From Thermoplasmatota archaeon (lineage in GTDB: Archaea > Thermoplasmatota > Penumbrarchaeia > Penumbrarchaeales > Penumbrarchaeaceae), in contig JALOTP010000003.1 of assembly GCA_025457865.1 (NCBI GenBank), positions 1 through 64,000 of the forward strand: a stretch of DNA of 64,000 bases. The letters run 5' to 3'. This document shows positions 19,429 to 28,736 of the stretch, piece by piece. The position numbers were made by a program, and so were the translations under genes. The notes under the pieces are model-generated. The model worked only from the letters and a program-made list of their open reading frames with translations, searched no databases and was not told the DNA's origin. Position 1 is the stretch's first letter. The number at the start of each line of letters is the position of its first letter.

Positions 19429-20843
19429 TGGCTCATCCTCCTCAGGTTCTCGACCACTCTTTCGCCCCTCTCCTTTGGGTCTATGTCCATGACACGCACT
19501 CCTGCAGCCTTCAGGCTGCCGAGGATGGACTGCTTGGCCGCATGGTCCATGTAAGCCTGTTCCAGATGTCCTTCCGTAAGGTTCCCGGGTGTCAGGTGGT
19601 AGGACCAAGAGAAGGGAGATATGACGATGATCCTGTGCTTTTTGTGGATAGCGAGCTTGATGGCCTTGATGATCGATGGCTGGTTCGTCTCGAGGTCCGA
19701 TATGAGCACGACCAGCATTCCGCTCTCCTCCTCGAGCTCCAGGCTGCGGACCGCTTCGAAGATGCCTGTCGTCGAGAGCCTTCCGTAACTGGCCCTCTTG
19801 CCCTTCACGAGGAAGGGACCGACAGTACCCAGCATGCCCCTGCCTTGGTCCAGCGGGACCTGGGCCGGTCCAGGACCGGAGCCGGGATAGCCCCCTGTCT
19901 CTACCGGATTGGGGAGCCTGTAAAGGGACAAAAGGACCGCATCCAAGTCATGTTTTCCGGGAGATAGGTGTTCGAGGACCCTTGTCTCGTCGAACGATAC
20001 CATGCCGACGGGATGGCTGAAGGAATCCAGGACCATGGCAAGCTGGAGGCCCAAAGCTACCGCATGGTCTATCTTGGACACCTTCCCCACGAGCTCCCTC
20101 ATGCCCAGCGTCACGTCCATTAGGAGGACCGTAGGAAGGTTAGTCTCCTGTTCGAACTCCTTGGTCATGAGCTTGGTCAACCTAGAGGTCGCTTTCCAGT
20201 CGATGTCCCTGAACCGGTCGCCGGCCATGTAGTCCCTGACGGTCCTGAAATCCGCTCTGTGCGTCCTAGTATGCCTCCGGTGGGCAGGGCCTGTGACCTC
20301 GAACCTCTTCCTCTTCGACATCAGGGCGGCCATGACTATCTCCCTCTTTGATGCCCTGACGAAGACATCCGTGCCGGGATCGATGGAGGTCCTGAATGTG
20401 AACAGGCCCTTAGGGTCGGTGATACTGACCTCCAATCCCGGGAAGCGGAAGCGGCCCCTATCCTCCGGAACGGCCGTATAAACGGCCGATAGGGGGTGGT
20501 CCGGTGCAACGGCCCCCTCAATGTCAAGGCTTCCCTTATCTGGCCTGAAATGGTGAGGGATGCGGTCCTTGATCCTGATATGAACTGGCTCTAGCGCTCT
20601 AAGGGCGAGCCTGACGGTCATGGGGGAACCCTTATGGACCACCACGTCCAGAACGCTTCTCTCAGCTTTGAGCTCCATCCTCCCCATCTGTGCAGCGAAT
20701 TCGAGCCTTCTGTATGAAAGATAGAGGAGGACCGCTGACCCTGCGGCGGCTACCAGGACGCTCTGGAAAAGGTAGGCGAAGATGAATAGGAGGACGGCTC
20801 CGGCAGCGACCGCTTTCGATAGTACCGTCAGCTCCACTCTCAT
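19425..20843 (-). CDS. DUF58 domain-containing protein
   Basis: Two N-terminal TM helices, DYMAGDRFRDIDWKATSRLTKLMTKEFEQE DUF58 signature. Confidence 0.88.
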   Translation of the reverse strand: MRVELTVLSKAVAAGAVLLFIFAYLFQSVLVAAAGSAVLLYLSYRRLEFAAQMGRMELKAERSVLDVVVHKGSPMTVRLALRALEPVHIRIKDRIPHHFRPDKGSLDIEGAVAPDHPLSAVYTAVPEDRGRFRFPGLEVSITDPKGLFTFRTSIDPGTDVFVRASKREIVMAALMSKRKRFEVTGPAHRRHTRTHRADFRTVRDYMAGDRFRDIDWKATSRLTKLMTKEFEQETNLPTVLLMDVTLGMRELVGKVSKIDHAVALGLQLAMVLDSFSHPVGMVSFDETRVLEHLSPGKHDLDAVLLSLYRLPNPVETGGYPGSGPGPAQVPLDQGRGMLGTVGPFLVKGKRASYGRLSTTGIFEAVRSLELEEESGMLVVLISDLETNQPSIIKAIKLAIHKKHRIIVISPFSWSYHLTPGNLTEGHLEQAYMDHAAKQSILGSLKAAGVRVMDIDPKERGERVVENLRRMSQ

Positions 20844-22261
20844 TGGAGGCCCCCCACCACCACAGGGTGTGAGAAATGCAACGTCCCCCCACCCACTCTC
20901 ACATCGATCATGATGGTCCAGCTTCCGTTCTCGAGGTCTAGACCGAGGTCGGACGTCAGCATGGTGGAACCCCCAGAAAGCCTGACCTCAAGGTAGGCTC
21001 CGTTGCCCGGGGAGATCCGTGCAGGTCCTGGCGAGGGAAAGGGAAGGGCCTTGTAAGGCCCTTCCAGGTGAAGGGTGATATTGACCATCAGGTCGTCCGC
21101 GGTGGGATTTGTGAGCCCTATGCTCACTATCATCGGACCGCTGTCCGTCGGTCCGCTTCCCAGCCGGGCAGGGTCTCCCTCCTGCCCGGCCAGGAACGCC
21201 TTGATGCCGCTAGGCTGAAGGACCTCCAAATACCCGGTTTTAAAGACCCTTACCCAGATATGGAGGTCCCTATGTTCTCTTCCGTCCATGAAGAGGAGCA
21301 ACCTTAGCTTGTGGTGACCAATATCGTTCACTGTGAGGTTGCAGGGTACCTTGAGCGTGCCTCCCTTCTTGACCCGGACCTCCAGGACCGGTCTTTCGAG
21401 CTTGGAGATATGGACCGAATCCAGCGATGCAACGGTTTGGTTCCGGGCCTCAGGTCCGATCGAAAGCACTATCGTATAGTTCTTGTCCCTGTGCTCGTGA
21501 TTGCCTATGCCGATGTAGATCGACTGCTCCTCTCCCAAAACGAAACTGGAGGGGTATCCATCTGCCTTCCCAGTGTGGCCGAGGACATAGAACTCGGTGA
21601 ATGACTCCCCCTGCCTGGGCACGACGATGATGTAGACGAGGAGCGAGACCGAGAGGACCATCATAACGACTATCCCCACAGTAAGCAAGCGTTCCATCGG
21701 AGGGCTGTCCCTAGGGAGGGAGATGTCGAGGACCATGGCGAACCGGTCCTCGAGGGGGACCCTTGCTCGCCTGTACACCGCCACACCAGCCCCTATGACA
21801 TTGAAGAGGAAGATGGAGGTCAGGACCAGCCACAACCTTATGCCCAGATGCTCCGGGTCCCAGTCGTAGGTCCAGTTGAGCACCAGGCCTATGAGCGGTG
21901 TCACGGCAATGGAAAGACCGAGTGAGAGGGCAAGCCGTTCAAGACCGTCCAGGCCCTTTCCTGTTACCTTCCCTTCCCCGCCGTCTGCTTCGCTCCCCTC
22001 GGAATCGTCATATTCCCCCTCATCGTCCTTCTCGGGCCCTGCGTCGGGGAGCCTCTTTCCATCGTGGTCATAGAACAGTTTCCTCTCGGGGTACAGGGCC
22101 GAGATCAGGACATATCCGGGGAAGAACAGTATGAATGGGAGGCCCAGTATGACCCTGACGGAGGTCACGCCAGGGATGAGGACGATGGATAGCACAAGGA
22201 GCGTTGAAAGGACCATGATGGCATAGAGGTCGTAAGGGACCTCCCTGACTGTAAGCCTCAT
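20840..22261 (-). CDS. DUF1616 family membrane protein
   Basis: VRVILGLPFILFFPGYVLISALYPE followed by TM helices and extracellular beta domain; ATGA overlap with DUF58 gene. Confidence 0.8.
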   Translation of the reverse strand: MRLTVREVPYDLYAIMVLSTLLVLSIVLIPGVTSVRVILGLPFILFFPGYVLISALYPERKLFYDHDGKRLPDAGPEKDDEGEYDDSEGSEADGGEGKVTGKGLDGLERLALSLGLSIAVTPLIGLVLNWTYDWDPEHLGIRLWLVLTSIFLFNVIGAGVAVYRRARVPLEDRFAMVLDISLPRDSPPMERLLTVGIVVMMVLSVSLLVYIIVVPRQGESFTEFYVLGHTGKADGYPSSFVLGEEQSIYIGIGNHEHRDKNYTIVLSIGPEARNQTVASLDSVHISKLERPVLEVRVKKGGTLKVPCNLTVNDIGHHKLRLLLFMDGREHRDLHIWVRVFKTGYLEVLQPSGIKAFLAGQEGDPARLGSGPTDSGPMIVSIGLTNPTADDLMVNITLHLEGPYKALPFPSPGPARISPGNGAYLEVRLSGGSTMLTSDLGLDLENGSWTIMIDVRVGGGTLHFSHPVVVGGLQ

Positions 22262-22358
22262 CTCGGACGTTGAGCTTAATGGACGGTTATATTATTTATG
22301 CAGGGCGATACGTCTGTTCACGAGGGGTAAAGTTCAGCAATGGACCTGAGTGCCGCTG

Positions 22359-23342
22359 TCAGACCGGTGTCTGTTCCTCTTTTTGGGGTTTGAACCCAAG
22401 CCCGTATGCTTCGTGGATATCGGTGATTATCATGAACGCCTTCGGGTCCTCGTCTATCACTATCTGACGGACCTTATAGATGTTCCTCCTTGTGACGACG
22501 ACGAGCAGTATCTCCTTGGGCTTGCCCGTGTAGCCTCCCTCTCCATGGATAACGGTAACACCCCTCTCTACCTCCTTCAGGACCCGGTCCCTGATGACCG
22601 ACCATCTGTCGGAGATGATGTAGAGCCCTTTCGTGTTCCCGATGCCCTCGATCACCACATCTACGGTCTTGGAGGATACGAAAAGTGCGACGAACCCGAT
22701 CAGGGCATATCCCAGATTGTTGAACACGATGGCTCCCAAGGATATCACTATGAAATCGAAGATGAGGAATGTCTGCCCGGCGGTCATGAAATTGTACTTC
22801 ACGGATATCTGGGCGATTATGTCCGAGCCGCCAGTTGACCCCTGGGCCCTGAAGACCAAGCCCAGGCCGAACCCCAGGAGGACACCTCCGAAGATAGCCG
22901 CCAGGAGCGGGTCGAGGTCCTTGAGGACATTGATCGAGGTAGGATCGGAGAGGAGATAGGCATTATACCTATCAGGAAGAAGTTGGCCGTAGATCCCCTC
23001 GTTTATGAGGTCGGTCATGACCGACATCACGGTGAATCCGTAGAACGTCCTGACCCCGAACCTCTTCCCCAGGACCATTATGCCTATGATGAACAGCGGG
23101 AGGTTAAGGACGAGCATTGTAAGTCCTAAGGGGAAACCGAAAGTGTTGCTGAGGACGATGGAGATCCCGGATACGCCTCCAGCAGAGACCTTGTAGGGTC
23201 CAAGGAACCATACAAGCCCCAATGCCATGATTGTTGCACCGATGGTTATGACCACATAGTCCCTGATGACCTTATAGTAAGGGATCTTCCTCGTAGTGGC
23301 GGATGGGATCTGCTGCGTGAGGTCGGGAGCTCCTTCGGTCAT
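22359..23342 (-). CDS. YitT family (DUF161/DUF2179) membrane protein
   Basis: GPYKVSAGGVSGISIVLSNTFGFPLG, GSTGGSDIIAQISVKY, C-terminal DUF2179-like domain; start chosen at MTEGAPDLT. Confidence 0.88.
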   Translation of the reverse strand: MTEGAPDLTQQIPSATTRKIPYYKVIRDYVVITIGATIMALGLVWFLGPYKVSAGGVSGISIVLSNTFGFPLGLTMLVLNLPLFIIGIMVLGKRFGVRTFYGFTVMSVMTDLINEGIYGQLLPDRYNAYLLSDPTSINVLKDLDPLLAAIFGGVLLGFGLGLVFRAQGSTGGSDIIAQISVKYNFMTAGQTFLIFDFIVISLGAIVFNNLGYALIGFVALFVSSKTVDVVIEGIGNTKGLYIISDRWSVIRDRVLKEVERGVTVIHGEGGYTGKPKEILLVVVTRRNIYKVRQIVIDEDPKAFMIITDIHEAYGLGFKPQKEEQTPV

Positions 23343-23406
23343 GGGGACCCCTCGTTCCAAGGGAGATGGGATGATTATTTGAAGCTTTCCGAAAGCCCTT
23401 AAGCGC

Positions 23407-26400
23407 TCAGGCGGTCCATTCCTCGATATCTTCCTGGCCCGCTTCGTCCACTTCGTCAAGTTCCTCTAGCTCATCCAGGGTCTCGACCTCTCCCTCATCG
23501 ACCTCTGACGCTGCCGGACCTCCTTCCATCCGGCCCTTATCCTCTCCAGGTCTGCTGGCGGGGGTCCGTTCAGGTGCTTCCGTTCCCCATGAGGCCTTCG
23601 CATCAGGGACCAGGAATGGGTTCGTTTCCATCTCTGGCGGTATGGACGGTGCTGCAGCACCTGTCGGTGGCTGCTCGAGAGGGACCGAAGGTGTCCTGTC
23701 ATCCAAGATGTCCATCTCATCATCGGGACCAGCGGGGCCCTTCTGTTTCCGTTTGTCCTTCTTCGGTCTGGTGGGCCTAATATAACCGGAACCATCACCG
23801 GTCTCCTCTGTCCTCTTGTGGGGACCTGCCTGGGCTGGGGGTAGGGTACCAGGTCCATGAGCGGGAAGTCCTTGATTCGAGACCGGTGCGGGGATAGATA
23901 GCTTGAGCTTGGTGGGACCAGACCTTACCTGGCCCCTGGCGCTCTCGGCATCCTTCTTCCTTCTGGACCTGAGGATGAGGAATACGATCACCGTCAATAT
24001 GACAGCGCAGATGACCGCTATGATGAGGATCGTGTTCAACCCCATCCCCCTATCATCCTCCTCTTCTTCCCCACCGCCCTGCTTGGAGACGGTGAAGTTC
24101 CACGTCATATCGGCCTCGTTCCCAGCCCTGTCCCTGACGGTGATGGTGATGGAGTGGGCACCGGGCGAAATACCGCTGAAGGTGTGGAGATTGCCCGATG
24201 GAATATTGACCGTATCGATACCATCCAGCGTGACCTGCGTAGAAGACTGTCCTGACAGGTTATCGGATGATAGCCAGTAAACATCCGCCTTGAAGGCCTT
24301 CACCTGGGAGCGGGCAAGGTCGATAGAGAGCAGAGGGGGGGTCATATCGATGATGACATTGACAGGGGAATAGAGCTTCGTCTCCATGTCCGCAAGGTCT
24401 GTTGCCGAGAGATAGAAGATGGTGTACTCACCCTCCTCCAAGGCCACTGTCGCATTCGTGGCCCCAACAGGCAAGGTGATGGTCATGTTCCCTGCAACCA
24501 GCTTCAGCTTGGACAATCCGACCTTCTCTTCCACGGACCATGATAGGTAGAGCGTTTTGGAACGGCTGATCCCGGGGGGGTCACCCGTCCATTCAAGGAG
24601 CGGAGGCTGAGTGTCCAGGAAGAAGATGATGGAAGCCTCTGCCGTTAGACCGGCACCGTCCACCGCAATGAGCTTGAGGGTATGTCTGCCGTTGTGGGAG
24701 ACAGGTAGGGGCAGATAGGACCTGTCGGCCACCTCCGCATAGACCGCACCATCAAGGTAGAGCGTCAGGTTCCGAAGCAGCATATTGTCCGATGCATCCC
24801 ACCTGACATCGAGCTGGGGGTCCTTAATGAAGCTACCGTTCAGCGGTGCCTTGAACTCTACAATGGGCGGTGTTCTGTCCACATAGAAGGTTAAGGTATC
24901 CTCTCCAGTGTTGTTCGCTAGGTCCACTGCCCGGACCGTCGCCTTGTGGAACCCCTCCCCAAGGACCGCATCGTATGTTCTGCTCTTCCCAACATCCTTG
25001 AACGGCCCGCCGTCCATCGAGATGAGAAAGCGCAGAGAACCATCATTATCTGAGCCATCGAAGGCGGTCCAGTTCAGTGAGGCTACGGAGTTCGAAATAT
25101 ACTCCCCTTGCATGGGTTGGGTGAACGAGACCCTGGGACCAGTTATGTCCCTGATGATCACAACGCTCTTCTCGACGAAGTTCTGGAGGTCGTCCTCCAG
25201 CCTCACAGTCACCTCTAACGCCCCTTCCTCATCAAGGGGGATGATGACCTTGCCCGAGGGAAGTGTGGGCTTGAAGAGCCCAGCCCGGCCTATCCTGAGG
25301 AGGGTCTTGGTGTATTCGAAGGGACCGGTGTAGGTCCATTCGAGAGGGACCGTTGTATCTGATGTGACCGTTCCGTTCAAGGGCGTGACGATCAATAGGT
25401 CCGGTGGGTCCCCAACGCGGAACGGAACCGATGACGATCTCACATTGCCAGCCTTATCCGAGGCCAAGAAATCCAAGGTATGGTTCCCAGCTTGGACGCT
25501 GACCTTGTGCCTGTCAGGCTGCTGGACAGGGGCCCAGGGCCCTCCGTCCAGACTCACATCGGTCCGGTCCAGGGCAATGTTGTCCGTGACGATGAAGGCG
25601 AAAGTGATGAACTCGAGCGACAGGGTGGAGCCCGGGCCTGGCGAGATGATGTCTATGAAGGGTTGGGTTATATCGACGGTGAAGTTGACATATCTCTCCA
25701 TGTCCAATCCGTACTGGTCCCTGACCCTGAGCAAAACATCGTGGACCCCCTCGGATAGCTGGATGGTCCTAAACCTGAGGTCGGGAGCTTCGTAGGTCTG
25801 CATCCCATCGATCTCCAGCGACTGATTGGTAGGGATGAGGAAGCTCTTGGCCCTCCAGACCAGGTCCACGCTGGAGGTCCTTAGATATTCGCCGTCCAGC
25901 GGAGACTCTATGTAGAGGTCCTGATAGGTTGCCTTGAGGGTGATGTCCCTCTGGAGCAGGGTATAGAGGCCAGCGCGGTCTGTGGCCCTGATACGGAGCT
26001 TGTGGTTGCCCTTTTCGAGCCACAGGCTCGTCCCGGTCTGGCTGGTCACGTCCTTGAACGGGGCCGAGTTTAAGGAGAACTCGACCTTGCTTATGCCTGA
26101 AACGCTGTCAGAAGCGGACCATCTCACGACCGTATAGGACCTCTCCGGGGAGGAGCTGAGGGGTTCCAGAAGGGCCAGATAAGGTCTCTCCGAGTCGAGA
26201 TAGGGGTTGGTATAGGGCCTCGAATCGAGTCCGTTGTTCGGAATTGTGTAGTTGACGTCAACGAACCCGTCATTATCATTGTCGGGGGACCTGTGATTGG
26301 CCCAGTAGTTGCCCTGGCCGTTGACGGTCCATTGATTGTTATTGGATGCCCAAACCGTCTGTTCGCACTGTGCTGCGGAGCCGGAGTCGAGCGTTCCCTT

Positions 26401-27432
26401 GTTGTGATAGAAAATGTTTCGCCAGATGCGGCTGTCCTGGCCCATGTTGAGGTCTATGGCAGAATTGGTGCAGTTCCCGAAATAGTTGTTCTTGATGTCG
26501 TACTTCGACAGCCTGCAGATGTTCCAGTTGTTCTCGGTGTTGATGCCGTAATTGCAGGATTCGAAGGTGTTGTTCTCAATTACCCCGTTTACGCTCGATG
26601 TCTGGTAGGCCATCTGATAGAAATATATCCCGCTGCCTCCGACCTTGAAGGTGTTACCCTCGATCCAAGCCCTATATGTGGCATAGATGTAGAGGCCGTT
26701 CCCCGAAGCGGAGGTGAACCTGTTATCCGCCACTAGGGTCCCCGACTCACCGCCTCTCAGAGTGAGCCGTGATTCGATGAAGGTGCAGTTTTCAACCTTG
26801 CCGGTCGTCCCGGCCCCTTGAAGGTCGACCGGGACATTGTCGAACCGTGAGTCCATTATTACCTTGTTCGACCCCTGGTCATTGAAGAGTATTATTGGAG
26901 TGGTGCCGGTCGAGGACCGTGTGAAATTGCAGTTCCTGATGGTGAACCTCGAGGGGTTCCTCACATCGACAAGGTTCGTACCGTCCTGGACGTTTTGGAC
27001 ATTTGCCTTGGAAAGTGCTATGTCCCTGCACCCGGAAGAGTAGAGGAAGGACCCTCTGCCAGTGCATGATATGTTCTCTATGAGAAGGTTCCTCGAACCT
27101 GAGAAATAAAGGGCCATGGATGCAGATGGGCCGAAGGTGATGTTTCTGATGACGACCACGGACACTGTGTTATCTATCCTCAGCTGGTATTGGCCCATAT
27201 CATAGTCGGAAAGTATGTAGGGGCTGTTCGATGTCCCCGAACCGCTCCTGACGTACGGTGATGATGCCAGCGCCGTATCGCCGTTTATGTTGATGTTCCC
27301 AGTGACCGTGTCCAGACCGCTGACCGAGGTCAAAATGGGGTCCCCTGTGATTATAGGGACCACCAATAGAAGGAAGGTCATGGCCACTGCAAGGGGGGCA
27401 AGACGGCCTCGGGTCAATTTCGGACACTCCAT
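23407..27432 (-). CDS. Parallel beta-helix (NosD/pectin-lyase-like) surface protein with Ig-like repeats, TM and acidic cytosolic tail
   Basis: Signal peptide MECPKLTRGRLAPLAVAMTFLLLVVPII; beta-helix rungs NIENNTF-like; repeated Ig-like xxAxDxAGN; TM LNTILIIAVICAVILTVIVFLIL; Glu-rich tail VETLDELEELDEVDEAGQEDIEEWTA. Confidence 0.85.
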   Translation of the reverse strand: MECPKLTRGRLAPLAVAMTFLLLVVPIITGDPILTSVSGLDTVTGNININGDTALASSPYVRSGSGTSNSPYILSDYDMGQYQLRIDNTVSVVVIRNITFGPSASMALYFSGSRNLLIENISCTGRGSFLYSSGCRDIALSKANVQNVQDGTNLVDVRNPSRFTIRNCNFTRSSTGTTPIILFNDQGSNKVIMDSRFDNVPVDLQGAGTTGKVENCTFIESRLTLRGGESGTLVADNRFTSASGNGLYIYATYRAWIEGNTFKVGGSGIYFYQMAYQTSSVNGVIENNTFESCNYGINTENNWNICRLSKYDIKNNYFGNCTNSAIDLNMGQDSRIWRNIFYHNKGTLDSGSAAQCEQTVWASNNNQWTVNGQGNYWANHRSPDNDNDGFVDVNYTIPNNGLDSRPYTNPYLDSERPYLALLEPLSSSPERSYTVVRWSASDSVSGISKVEFSLNSAPFKDVTSQTGTSLWLEKGNHKLRIRATDRAGLYTLLQRDITLKATYQDLYIESPLDGEYLRTSSVDLVWRAKSFLIPTNQSLEIDGMQTYEAPDLRFRTIQLSEGVHDVLLRVRDQYGLDMERYVNFTVDITQPFIDIISPGPGSTLSLEFITFAFIVTDNIALDRTDVSLDGGPWAPVQQPDRHKVSVQAGNHTLDFLASDKAGNVRSSSVPFRVGDPPDLLIVTPLNGTVTSDTTVPLEWTYTGPFEYTKTLLRIGRAGLFKPTLPSGKVIIPLDEEGALEVTVRLEDDLQNFVEKSVVIIRDITGPRVSFTQPMQGEYISNSVASLNWTAFDGSDNDGSLRFLISMDGGPFKDVGKSRTYDAVLGEGFHKATVRAVDLANNTGEDTLTFYVDRTPPIVEFKAPLNGSFIKDPQLDVRWDASDNMLLRNLTLYLDGAVYAEVADRSYLPLPVSHNGRHTLKLIAVDGAGLTAEASIIFFLDTQPPLLEWTGDPPGISRSKTLYLSWSVEEKVGLSKLKLVAGNMTITLPVGATNATVALEEGEYTIFYLSATDLADMETKLYSPVNVIIDMTPPLLSIDLARSQVKAFKADVYWLSSDNLSGQSSTQVTLDGIDTVNIPSGNLHTFSGISPGAHSITITVRDRAGNEADMTWNFTVSKQGGGEEEEDDRGMGLNTILIIAVICAVILTVIVFLILRSRRKKDAESARGQVRSGPTKLKLSIPAPVSNQGLPAHGPGTLPPAQAGPHKRTEETGDGSGYIRPTRPKKDKRKQKGPAGPDDEMDILDDRTPSVPLEQPPTGAAAPSIPPEMETNPFLVPDAKASWGTEAPERTPASRPGEDKGRMEGGPAASEVDEGEVETLDELEELDEVDEAGQEDIEEWTA

Positions 27433-27490
27433 TATGCTCAGCATATATCCTATAACACTGTATTTGTGCATATCGGTGATATTCATGGTA

Positions 27491-28444
27491 TCAAGAGCGT
27501 TGTCTTTCCCGGACCAGCCTCAACAGGTGCTTTGCATCCTCGGTGCTTTTCACCTCGTTCAGATTGAGGACAGGTGTCCCATCGATCCTTCTCTTCCTCA
27601 CTGGGCCATCCACGACCATCATATGGTCAGACCTGGAGATGGAACCGATACCATGGAGCACCTTGGCCCGCTCATACATGTCACCTGGCCTCTGGCCTAG
27701 GGATGCCAAGAGGACACCCTCCTCAGCCCTGGCAAGGGCATCGAAGGGGCATTTGGTCGTGGGGACGACCTCCATCCCGATCGAGCCGAGATGGTCGAGC
27801 ACCTCCTTCTGGACCCCCTCCGTTATTTCCATAGAGTCCCTTATTCCCTGGAGCATCGTGTCGTACCTGAAGGGGTCCAGTGCCCGTATCAGGGCCGTAT
27901 CAAGGAAGGCCTCCATCCTCAGGGCCGTCTCCATATCCACTCCCATTCCCTCTTCGTACATCTGGATGGCACGGCGGGTGACCCTGACATGGTCGGCAAG
28001 CGTCCCAAGTGAAATACCGCGCTCATCCCTCCTCTTCCTGAGGACCTCGCCGTCGATGTTCACATAGTGGCCACCGCTCGAATAATAGACCATGGGAGGG
28101 ACCTGTTCTATCAGATGGTCGAACAGGGTGTTCAGGGTCATAAGGGGCAGTCCGTTCTTAAGGTAGAGGACCCCGTCATGGTACGGGACGGCTGGGCTGG
28201 AGGGCATGACCACAAGAGGTGACGCCTTGAGCATGGAAGCAAGGACCTTAAGCTCCCTGGCTATCTGGGGTGTAAGGTCCTCCTTCCTCTCAGCGACCTT
28301 GACCAGCAAGAGGACCTCTCCCCTTCTCGCAACCAGGTCGAAAGCGGTCCCAGAAACGGCCGATATGCGCACCTGATCGAACCCTGACCTCTCAAGGATC
28401 ACAACAATGGACCGTGCGAGCTCATCCATGTTCATAAGGACCAT
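27491..28444 (-). CDS. Archaeal HTH-type transcriptional regulator (COG1395/MJ0164-like)
   Basis: N-terminal nuclease-fold-like domain plus XRE-like HTH LRKRRDERGISLGTLADHVRVTRRAIQMYEEG. Confidence 0.85.
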   Translation of the reverse strand: MVLMNMDELARSIVVILERSGFDQVRISAVSGTAFDLVARRGEVLLLVKVAERKEDLTPQIARELKVLASMLKASPLVVMPSSPAVPYHDGVLYLKNGLPLMTLNTLFDHLIEQVPPMVYYSSGGHYVNIDGEVLRKRRDERGISLGTLADHVRVTRRAIQMYEEGMGVDMETALRMEAFLDTALIRALDPFRYDTMLQGIRDSMEITEGVQKEVLDHLGSIGMEVVPTTKCPFDALARAEEGVLLASLGQRPGDMYERAKVLHGIGSISRSDHMMVVDGPVRKRRIDGTPVLNLNEVKSTEDAKHLLRLVRERQRS

Positions 28445-28502
28445 GTCCGTCGATGCAATGGTAAAGGATGGACCCCAGAATAAGGCTTTCCAAATGGAGA
28501 GT

Positions 28503-28577
28503 GTTGCAGGGGTCTCGGAAGAGAGGATTGTTCAGCATATTGGAGTGATACACCTAAAACAGCTACTCCCCTGCAAC
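28503..28577 (+). ncRNA. Candidate structured RNA (P1 10 bp, P2 with GGAA tetraloop, P3/P4 arm)
   Basis: GTTGCAGGGG/CCCCTGCAAC closing stem; TCTC-GGAA-GAGA hairpin directly stacked on P1; TGTT/AACA and TGGaGTG/CACCTA inner stems; strand chosen because only + gives a GNRA loop. Confidence 0.4.
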
Positions 28578-28652
28578 GTTGTTCGTATTACGAGTTGTAT
28601 GGGGCGATTATCCATACAACGCACCTAATAGATACTTATGGGTTATTAAATC

Positions 28653-28683
28653 TTGCTGGTCCGGGTCCTTTCGGACCTAGCAA
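28653..28683. promoter_or_regulatory. Inverted repeat upstream of argF promoter
   Basis: TTGCTGGTCCG ... CGGACC(T)AGCAA, 11-bp arms with one bulge; TATA-like CTTTATACA follows at about 28700. Confidence 0.55.
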
Positions 28684-28736
28684 ACCTATTTAAAAGACCT
28701 CTTTATACATTCGCCCCGACCAACGGAGGGTCTGCC

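Noticed and set aside
28503-28577. tRNA gene (7-bp GCAGGGG/CCCCTGC could be an acceptor stem; CTA-like triplet present)
   Set aside because: Pairing extends to 10 bp, the second hairpin is a GNRA-loop stem abutting P1, and no T-arm GTTCRANNC or proper D-arm is found on either strand
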